A stretch of 5,130 nucleotides of DNA from Gammaproteobacteria bacterium (lineage in GTDB: Bacteria; Pseudomonadota; Gammaproteobacteria; SZUA-152), in assembly GCA_030617485.1 (NCBI GenBank), contig JAUWVK010000120.1, positions 1-5,130 on the forward strand, given 5' to 3'. The translations under genes were made by a program, and so were the position numbers. Under the pieces are notes generated by a model, which saw nothing but the letters and a program-made list of their open reading frames with translations, was not told where the DNA came from and ran no database searches. This document shows positions 1 through 5,130 of this stretch, piece after piece. Position 1 is the stretch's first letter. Each line of letters opens with the position of its first letter.

Positions 1-2001
1 TTGGGCAAAACCGAGGGTGATACGGCGCAGTGGTTGTCGGATAACGGCTTCAACAATGCACAGCGTCTGGCTCAGGGGCTGAAAGTGACCGATGGCTGGG
101 AGCGGGCAGTCGAATGTGTGCTGGGTTTCCATCTGGAAGCCGTGTGTGTCGACGGTTTTGATTCAGCAGCCGGTCATCTGGCCTCGCTTGAGAGTGGTGC
201 TTTGGCCTTGTTTGATACGGCAGCAGGTCAATCGACATCGGCAACAGGAACTTTGGCGTCTGCGTTGAGTGACCAGGTGGAAAGTTCATGGTCATTGGCA
301 TCGGTACTGGCCGGTGTTTACGCCGCGGATTCGCTGGATGAGGCGCTTTCTTTACGTTCACGTCTGGCGGCTCATGAATCAGTCATTACTCGCAACGGAG
401 AATGGATAGGTCCAAACTGGTTGCGCGTAGCACGGGGTGCTGACGAAAAAGCCGGTGTATTGCAGCGCGAGCAGGAACTCAAAGAGCTTACGTCAACGAT
501 AGACTCGTTGAGCAGCGATGTTGAGACTGCCGAAGCAAACATGACCGAGAGTCGCGAACAACTGAAGCAGCTTGAAACAGAGCGTGAAACGGTACAACAG
601 GAATTGCACAAAGCCAGCCGTGCGCAGGCAGAAGTACAGGCCCAGTTGAGTGGCCGTCAGGCGCGTCTGGATCAAATGCGTAATCGCAGCCAGGGTATTG
701 AACAGGAAATCACTGAGATCGATCAAAGCAAAGATCAGAATCAGCAAGACACCATATCGGCACGTCAGCGACTGGAACAGTCTCTGGCTCAGATGGCAAC
801 GATAGAGCAAAAGAGGGAAGAGCTTTCCTTGCAGCGTGATCAGTTGCGGGCCCATCTGGATCAGACTCGTGCCACTGCGCGTGCCGACAGAGATGCGGCC
901 CACGAAATTAAACTGAAAACCGAAACCATGAGCACCGAGCTGACTTCTACGAAGCAAAGCCTGGAGTGCATGGAGCGCCAGCTTACCCAGGTGGGTGAAC
1001 GCCGCGAGTCACTCAAAGCCGCGCTGGCCAAGGGCGAAGCGCCGTTGGCGGAAATGAAAGAAGAACTGGACCAGCTACTGAAAGATCGCATGGTAGTGGA
1101 AGAAGAATTGTCGTCAGCCCGCCGCAAGGTGGAAGAACTAGAACACAACATGCGCACCCAGGATGTTGAGCGTCATAAAGTCGAAAATGCCGCACAGGAG
1201 GTTCGCAGTACTCTGGAACAGGTTCGCATGGCCTGGCAGGAACTCAAGGTACGTCGTACGACGCTTGAGGAACAGCTCAGCGAAACAGGCCATACGCTGG
1301 AATCTCTGTTTGAGTCTATGCCTGAAGAAGCCAATGAAGAGGCCTGGGCAGAACAGGTTGAAAAAATTGGCTTACGTATACAGCGGTTAGGCCCCATCAA
1401 CCTGGCGGCGATCGAAGAATACGAAACTGAATCCGAACGTAAGAATTATCTGGATGCTCAGGATGCCGATCTTATGGAGGCATTAGAGACACTGGAAAAC
1501 GCCATTCGCAAGATTGACCGCGAAACGCGTACACGCTTTAAAGAAACCTTTGATAGAGTGAATTCTGGATTCAAGGAACTGTTCCCACGTCTGTTTGGTG
1601 GTGGCCATGCGTATCTGGAGCTAACGGGGGATGATCTTCTTGATACTGGTGTGACGGTTATGGCGCGACCACCGGGCAAGCGCAATAGTACTATCCATTT
1701 GTTATCGGGTGGCGAGAAAGCTCTCACTGCAGTGGCCATGGTGTTCGCTATTTTCCAGCTTAACCCTGCGCCTTTCTGTATGCTTGATGAAGTGGACGCA
1801 CCATTAGATGATGCCAATGTGGGTCGTTTCTGTGAAATGGTAAAAGAAATGTCAGAGAAGGTGCAGTTTATTGTGATTACGCATAACAAGATCACCATGG
1901 AGATGGCCAATCAGCTCAATGGTGTCACCATGCACGAACCGGGTGTTTCACGTCTGGTGTCTGTGGATGTGGATGAGGCTGCTCAGATGGTGGCAAGTTA
2001 A
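1..2001 (+). CDS. smc: Chromosome partition protein SMC, C-terminal two thirds (5' end outside window)
   Basis: SMC forms the ATP-driven dimer of the bacterial condensin complex with ScpA and ScpB and organises and segregates the chromosome. The first codon (TTG) is internal, not a start: the frame is open to the window edge and the first residues already belong to the hinge. About 500 residues, including the Walker A head and the N-terminal arm, are missing upstream, given a usual length near 1,160. Visible order in fragment numbering: hinge about 1-150, long heptad-like E/Q/R/L-rich coiled coil about 155-450, the conserved LGPINLAAIEEYE joint near 463-475, and the C-terminal head about 500-666. 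The head has the ABC signature LSGGEK (568-573), Walker B CMLDE (593-597, catalytic Glu597), D-loop around 599-606 and the switch His in ITHNK (His628). All ATPase residues on this side are intact. It ends with TAA at 1999-2001. It is visibly richer in GC than the genes that follow. Identification is secure. Confidence 0.97.
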   Translation: MGKTEGDTAQWLSDNGFNNAQRLAQGLKVTDGWERAVECVLGFHLEAVCVDGFDSAAGHLASLESGALALFDTAAGQSTSATGTLASALSDQVESSWSLASVLAGVYAADSLDEALSLRSRLAAHESVITRNGEWIGPNWLRVARGADEKAGVLQREQELKELTSTIDSLSSDVETAEANMTESREQLKQLETERETVQQELHKASRAQAEVQAQLSGRQARLDQMRNRSQGIEQEITEIDQSKDQNQQDTISARQRLEQSLAQMATIEQKREELSLQRDQLRAHLDQTRATARADRDAAHEIKLKTETMSTELTSTKQSLECMERQLTQVGERRESLKAALAKGEAPLAEMKEELDQLLKDRMVVEEELSSARRKVEELEHNMRTQDVERHKVENAAQEVRSTLEQVRMAWQELKVRRTTLEEQLSETGHTLESLFESMPEEANEEAWAEQVEKIGLRIQRLGPINLAAIEEYETESERKNYLDAQDADLMEALETLENAIRKIDRETRTRFKETFDRVNSGFKELFPRLFGGGHAYLELTGDDLLDTGVTVMARPPGKRNSTIHLLSGGEKALTAVAMVFAIFQLNPAPFCMLDEVDAPLDDANVGRFCEMVKEMSEKVQFIVITHNKITMEMANQLNGVTMHEPGVSRLVSVDVDEAAQMVAS

Positions 2002-2038
2002 GTCAGTATTACTTAAACGACCGATGAGCATATTGTGG

Positions 2039-3925
2039 TTATGTGAAATCGTTTGAGGAGAAATCGTAGTTAAGAGCTCGTGAAGGTTCCTGAAGAAAAT
2101 ATCCCTGTATGTAACTCACGCCACATTGCCATAGCGTTGCTAGGTTGCTGGCATCCTGAACAAATTCTGCAATGGTCGCTTTATCCATAGAACGGGCAAG
2201 TTCGGTAATCGATTTCAATGCTATTTGACTTGCTTTGTTAGAAGACAGGTCTTGAATCAATGAGCCATCTAACTTCAGGTAGTCAGCATCGATGTGCTCC
2301 AATAGTGAGAATGAATTTAGTCCGCTGCCGAAGTGGTCCAATGCTACACGGCAACTCAATGTTTTGAGTCCTTTTACTAAATTTTTCGCCTGATTGATAT
2401 GCGTCACCACATCGTGTTCGCCAATTTCAAATACCATTGAGTTTGGAGATATCCCCTTTTCATCGATTAAATTTTTCAACCAACCAATAAAGCTTTCATC
2501 GATAAGAATATCTCGAGACAGATTGATAAAAATACTAAGCTGTTTTCCAGGACGTGACCTTTCTCCTAATAGTTTGACCGCATGGCGGATAACCCACCGA
2601 TCTACTACACGCATAAGGCCGGCCTGTTCTGCAGCCGGTATAAATTTACCAGGTAAAAATTCATCGCCGCTATTATTGTTCATACGAAGAAATGCTTCGT
2701 AATTTTCATCGGCATTGCCATGTAGACTTACAATTGGTTGATACACCATGGAGAAATTATTATTAGTTCTTAGTGCGTTGATTACACGCTCAGTCCAAAT
2801 TTTCTGTTGTTCGTCTGAGAGAGTGTCCTCCATAGGGTCATATACATGCAATGAGTTTCCGCCGGCCCCTTGCGCAACACTACAAGCATAAGCTGCTCTG
2901 GATACCTGGAGTTCAACATCATTTTTGTCCGCAGGGTTTATCCAACAAACGCCTACGCTGCAGCTAATTGACAGGCTTTGGTTGTCCAGCTGAAAAACAT
3001 GCTCTGAAATCACCTGATTAACTTTTTTAGCAAGTAATAAAGGGTCTACATCTTTGCTGCTTTCCAGGATGGTAGAAAATGCATGGCAGTCGAATCGCGC
3101 ATTTATTCGTGCGTCCTTGAATACATCCTCAATACGTTCCGCTAAATTCTGGATGATAATGTCACTGTTTTTGTAGCCAGCCTTTTTTTGCACAGATTCA
3201 AACTTATCGATTTCAATGAATATTAGTGCGGACCGAGAGCGATCGGTTTTAATTTCTTTAGCAAGTTCATGTAATTCTTCGAGAAAGGCCTGTCGGCTAA
3301 ACATGCCAGTAAGAGAGTCTTTTTTTACAAGGGATTGAAACCCATCCGCTAATAGTTCATCAGAAGGTTGGCGTAGAGTCAGTTGTACTAAATCATCGTC
3401 ACCCGGGAATCGGCTAAACTCAATGTTGGCACTGAAATTCTGGCCATCGGATTTTGAACAGTGAACTTCGAGTTCCACAGATGGCCCGTCAGTAGCCTGG
3501 GAGAACCTTTCCAATAATTGCTCAATGCGGGGACGTTGCTGTGAAGGTACGAGGCTGAAAAATGATAGCGTTTTTAGGTCAGACAATCCGGGGTAACCAA
3601 AAAGTTTTAGATAATTAGAATTGCAATATGTATGCTGATCTTTCCCGATGATGGCAATAGCATCATTTGACCTATCGAAGGCACGATAGCAACACCGTAA
3701 CAGTTGTTCGCTATAGTCATTACGGGCATCAGTTGAGGTCTGCTTGGTGCCTGGTTTTGTACTTTGGGTGGAGGTACCGGATTCCTTTATCCAGCGGCGC
3801 AGGGTGCTTACACTAATGCCTATCTCACCGGCCACGAGTTTGGGTGATATCCCGGAATCGACCACTTTTGCTATTGCGGTTTTCTTTATTTCGGCTGAAT
3901 ATCGTTTTTTCCCTGAGCGGCCCAT
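2039..3925 (-). CDS. HTH(transposase OrfA-type)-PAS-GGDEF-EAL protein, degenerate, probable c-di-GMP receptor/DNA-binding regulator
   Basis: The protein has 628 residues and no signal peptide or membrane segment, so it is probably cytoplasmic. Residues 1-50 match the HTH_Tnp_1 family (IS3/IS911 OrfA): KRYSAEIKK at 7-15, then GISVSTLRRWIKE at 36-48. A Ser/Thr-rich linker covers 51-70, PAS about 75-190, GGDEF about 203-365 and EAL about 376-615. The GGDEF motif reads DCHAF (279-283) and the inhibitory RxxD site is absent (KDAR), so cyclase activity is unlikely. In the EAL domain, Glu410 (EAF), Asn468, Glu500, Glu503, Asp530, Lys551, Glu587 and Gln607 are kept, at the same spacing as in RocR as I recall it. 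The second Asp of DDFG is His531 and the EGVET Glu is Gln590, so hydrolysis is doubtful while c-di-GMP binding is plausible. The PAS and EAL wording recalls FimX-type receptors (from memory). The start is firm: an in-frame TAG lies at 3938-3940, a good ribosome site precedes the ATG, and the next Met is residue 208. It converges on smc and diverges from zipA. Domains are confident; function is inferred. Confidence 0.93.
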   Translation of the reverse strand: MGRSGKKRYSAEIKKTAIAKVVDSGISPKLVAGEIGISVSTLRRWIKESGTSTQSTKPGTKQTSTDARNDYSEQLLRCCYRAFDRSNDAIAIIGKDQHTYCNSNYLKLFGYPGLSDLKTLSFFSLVPSQQRPRIEQLLERFSQATDGPSVELEVHCSKSDGQNFSANIEFSRFPGDDDLVQLTLRQPSDELLADGFQSLVKKDSLTGMFSRQAFLEELHELAKEIKTDRSRSALIFIEIDKFESVQKKAGYKNSDIIIQNLAERIEDVFKDARINARFDCHAFSTILESSKDVDPLLLAKKVNQVISEHVFQLDNQSLSISCSVGVCWINPADKNDVELQVSRAAYACSVAQGAGGNSLHVYDPMEDTLSDEQQKIWTERVINALRTNNNFSMVYQPIVSLHGNADENYEAFLRMNNNSGDEFLPGKFIPAAEQAGLMRVVDRWVIRHAVKLLGERSRPGKQLSIFINLSRDILIDESFIGWLKNLIDEKGISPNSMVFEIGEHDVVTHINQAKNLVKGLKTLSCRVALDHFGSGLNSFSLLEHIDADYLKLDGSLIQDLSSNKASQIALKSITELARSMDKATIAEFVQDASNLATLWQCGVSYIQGYFLQEPSRALNYDFSSNDFT

Positions 3926-3934
3926 GCAATTTCT

Positions 3935-3939
3935 CTCCT
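3935..3939 (-). promoter_or_regulatory. Ribosome binding site of the HTH-PAS-GGDEF-EAL gene
   Basis: On the minus strand AGGAG lies 9 nt upstream of the ATG at 3925. It overlaps an in-frame TAG stop (3938-3940), which excludes any start further upstream. Confidence 0.8.
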
Positions 3940-3975
3940 AAGACAATAGGCATACTATCGGCTACCTGAGCAGAT

Positions 3976-4034
3976 GTTTGAATTGAGATGGGGCTACGAT
4001 TGAACCGTTATGTGATTTACACTAGGTTTGAATT
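3976..4034. repeat. 9-bp direct repeat in the divergent regulatory region
   Basis: GTTTGAATT occurs at 3976-3984 and again at 4026-4034, exactly 50 bp apart, close to five helical turns. The second copy overlaps the -10 region of the minus-strand promoter candidate and the first lies in the leader of that transcript. A related shorter ATTGAA lies between them at 3999-4004. The layout would suit operator half-sites for autoregulation, but a 9-bp match in a 188-bp AT-rich region can arise by chance. Confidence 0.3.
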
Positions 4035-4043
4035 ATATATTTT
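4016..4043 (+). promoter_or_regulatory. Weak candidate promoter for zipA
   Basis: TTTACA (4016-4021, five of six to -35) is followed after 16 bp by TATTTT (4038-4043, four of six to -10). It overlaps the minus-strand promoter candidate, so the two divergent transcripts could compete for polymerase. Because the usual smc-zipA readthrough is blocked here by an opposing gene, zipA needs a promoter of its own in 3926-4113; this is the best match found but is not convincing alone. Confidence 0.25.
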
Positions 4044-4062
4044 GTGGTTACTGGTTTATCAA
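4034..4062 (-). promoter_or_regulatory. Candidate sigma70 promoter of the HTH-PAS-GGDEF-EAL gene
   Basis: Read on the minus strand, TTGATA (4057-4062, five of six to the -35 consensus) is followed after exactly 17 bp by TATATA (4034-4039). A perfect TATAAT (4032-4037) sits 2 bp further on, at a 19-bp spacing. Transcription would start near 4026 and leave a leader of about 100 nt before the ATG. A second possible -35, TTGACG, lies at 4069-4074 but is too far away for the same -10. The region is AT-rich, so chance matches are a concern. Confidence 0.5.
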
Positions 4063-4091
4063 CGAACGCGTCAAAAAAAATTGGTTAAATA

Positions 4092-4112
4092 ATGAGCAAT
4101 AAGGCTTTTTGA
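4092..4112 (+). CDS. Possible six-codon leader ORF ahead of zipA
   Basis: ATG at 4092 opens a frame encoding MSNKAF and stops at TGA 4110-4112, one base before the zipA ATG at 4114. It encloses the only Shine-Dalgarno-like sequence available to zipA. A ribosome ending here could reinitiate at zipA, or the ORF could be accidental. No clear ribosome site precedes its own ATG (the upstream bases are A/T-rich), so support is weak. Confidence 0.15.
   Translation: MSNKAF
4101..4104 (+). promoter_or_regulatory. Ribosome binding site of zipA
   Basis: AAGG lies 9 nt before the ATG at 4114, a short and modest Shine-Dalgarno match. An in-frame TGA at 4093-4095 with no ATG, GTG or TTG after it makes 4114 the first possible start. 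Confidence 0.55.
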
Positions 4113-4113
4113 G

Positions 4114-5028
4114 ATGGATGATTTACGGTGGATATTAGCAATTGCTGGTGCTGTGGTGGTGGTAGCGACTTATTTATCCGGTCGTTTTGAACGGGAGGAA
4201 TGGAAGCGCGACCGCGAAACGCTTTCAGACCGATCTCGAACCGTAACAGCTGAGAAGCTCACGCCCCAGTTTAAAGTCCAGGTGAATGATGCAAAAAATT
4301 CGGAGTCGGAAACGCAGCAGACAGCCCATGTTATTCGTGAAACCGATGTTAATGAGGCACAGGCTGTTATAGAGCAAGAGATATCTTCGGAGGTTGAAAA
4401 AACTGAGACGTCAAAAGGCGAGAGGGAAGGTGTGGCTGAATCTACGCGGGAGCCACTGATTGAAGATGAAATCGTTAATGTGGAAATACCGGCAGAGTTT
4501 TCTGAGTATGGTGAAGAAAGACGATCAAAATCCAGGCTTAAATTAAAACCTGAGATTGAAAACCCTGTCCAGCAAGAGTTGGTTCTTGATGTAGAGCCAT
4601 TAGTGCTGGTCTTGTCAGTACTGGCAAAAGATGAAAATCAGTTTAATGGTGGTGACATAAAGAAAGCACTAGAGTCTGAAGGTGTTCAACATGGAGAGAT
4701 GGGAATATTTCATTTCCATACAGAAAATAAAAAAGACGCGGTGTTCAGTGTGGCTAGTGTAATTGAGCCAGGAACTTTTGACCTTGAAAATATTAATGAA
4801 TACGAAACACCGGGTTTGTCTATGTTTTGTCAATTGCCTGGTCCTGTAGAAAGCACAGAAGCATTTAATGTTTTATTGAAGAAGGCTCGATATATTGCGG
4901 ACCATCTGGATGGTCAGCTGTGTGACGATAAACGAAACCAGCTTAGTGAGCAGGCAACCGCACATTATCGTGATCGTATAACTGCATTTGACCATGAGAT
5001 GGTTTTGGCCAGAAAAAAACAAGAATAA
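4114..5028 (+). CDS. zipA: Cell division protein ZipA
   Basis: ZipA is an inner-membrane protein of the early divisome. Its C-terminal domain binds the conserved tail of FtsZ and tethers and stabilises the Z ring. The 304-residue product starts with a short N-out anchor helix (about 5-22, ILAIAGAVVVVATYL) followed by a basic/acidic stretch, as in E. coli ZipA. Residues about 25-160 form a charged, mostly glutamate-rich linker; E. coli has a Pro/Gln-rich linker instead. Residues about 162-298 form the ZipA FtsZ-binding domain, with FNGGDIKKALE (177-187), GEMGIFHFH (194-202), FSVASVIEPGTFD (211-223), TPGLSMFCQLP (232-242) and IADHLDGQLCDD (261-272), each lining up with the E. coli protein as remembered. 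The start is the first possible in-frame codon after a stop at 4093. It lies on the same strand as smc but is separated from it by the opposing regulator gene. The 3' half is AT-richer than the linker. Identification is secure. Confidence 0.96.
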   Translation: MDDLRWILAIAGAVVVVATYLSGRFEREEWKRDRETLSDRSRTVTAEKLTPQFKVQVNDAKNSESETQQTAHVIRETDVNEAQAVIEQEISSEVEKTETSKGEREGVAESTREPLIEDEIVNVEIPAEFSEYGEERRSKSRLKLKPEIENPVQQELVLDVEPLVLVLSVLAKDENQFNGGDIKKALESEGVQHGEMGIFHFHTENKKDAVFSVASVIEPGTFDLENINEYETPGLSMFCQLPGPVESTEAFNVLLKKARYIADHLDGQLCDDKRNQLSEQATAHYRDRITAFDHEMVLARKKQE

Positions 5029-5130
5029 TTATGAGGCAACATGGACAAAACTATAATGAGAATTTTTGTAGAAAGTATAAAATATCTAACTAATTAAAGA
5101 GTTGTTCTTGCTATAATATCAATGAGTTCA
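5029..5130 (+). other. AT-rich region downstream of zipA
   Basis: These 102 bases hold no clear gene start, and no stable hairpin with a T-run that would terminate zipA was seen. An 18-codon ORF (ATG 5041, TAA 5095-5097) begins 4 nt after GAGG, but it has no recognisable content and low confidence. Perfect TATAAT hexamers occur at 5052-5057 (with a poor TTATGA 17 bp upstream) and at 5112-5117. ligA usually follows zipA closely in related genomes; if it is present here it begins beyond the window. Confidence 0.5.
5109..5117 (+). promoter_or_regulatory. Candidate extended -10 promoter reading out of the window
   Basis: TGCTATAAT fits the extended -10 consensus TGnTATAAT exactly. No good -35 lies 16-18 bp upstream (ACTAAT at 17 bp), but extended -10 promoters can work without one. 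Initiation would be near 5124, directed at whatever gene follows zipA. Confidence 0.4.

Noticed and set aside
493..957. Long minus-strand open frame inside smc
   Set aside because: It is the antisense shadow of a codon-biased coiled-coil region, without a ribosome site or recognisable domain.
1458..1910. Minus-strand open frame opposite the SMC ATPase head
   Set aside because: The plus strand here encodes the conserved signature, Walker B and switch motifs of SMC, which fully explain the sequence.
1998..2016. Six-bp inverted repeat TTAAGT/ACTTAA with a 7-nt loop over the smc stop codon
   Set aside because: The stem has one G-C pair and no T-run follows on either strand, so it does not support an intrinsic terminator for either convergent gene.
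2015..2054. Inverted pair AAACGA (2015-2020) and TCGTTT (2049-2054) across the convergent gap
   Set aside because: Six-bp arms with a 28-nt loop are too weak for a terminator or an IS end.
3776..3925. Intact IS3-family insertion sequence
   Set aside because: Only an OrfA-like HTH is present. There is no OrfB/DDE integrase, no OrfA leucine zipper, and no terminal inverted repeats or target duplication were seen around the gene.
5041..5097. 18-codon ORF after zipA
   Set aside because: It has a GAGG only 4 nt upstream, no recognisable composition and lies in AT-rich DNA; expected by chance.

Overview
The window comes from a gammaproteobacterium that uses the canonical SMC condensin rather than MukB. 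It carries the 3' part of smc and a complete zipA. In many SMC-containing gammaproteobacteria, such as Pseudomonas, these two genes are neighbours in the order smc-zipA-ligA. ZipA is a gammaproteobacterial division protein, so the class assignment is firm. The genus cannot be read from this sequence; marine Cellvibrionales- or Oceanospirillales-like lineages are possible but unproven.

Layout: bases 1-2001 (+) encode the hinge, the C-terminal coiled-coil arm and the C-terminal ATPase head of SMC; the gene begins upstream of the window. Bases 2039-3925 (-) encode a 628-residue multidomain protein that converges on smc with a 37-bp gap. Its order is a transposase-OrfA-type helix-turn-helix, a PAS domain, a degenerate GGDEF domain and a partly degenerate EAL domain. 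Bases 3926-4113 form a 188-bp AT-rich divergent regulatory region. Bases 4114-5028 (+) encode ZipA. Bases 5029-5130 are an AT-rich tail with promoter-like sequences; ligA would be the expected next gene, but it does not begin inside the window.

SMC (chromosome segregation) and ZipA (membrane anchoring of FtsZ) belong to the core cell cycle. The gene between them breaks the usual smc-zipA contiguity and shares its upstream region with zipA. Its N-terminus looks like a recruited mobile-element DNA-binding domain. Its GGDEF motif is destroyed, and its EAL domain keeps most of the c-di-GMP pocket but lacks two conserved catalytic residues. The most economical reading is a c-di-GMP-sensing DNA-binding protein, possibly related to FimX-type receptors, that may control its own promoter and perhaps zipA. 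That function is inference; the domain order and substitutions are read directly. No tRNA, rRNA, CRISPR array or intact insertion sequence was seen.
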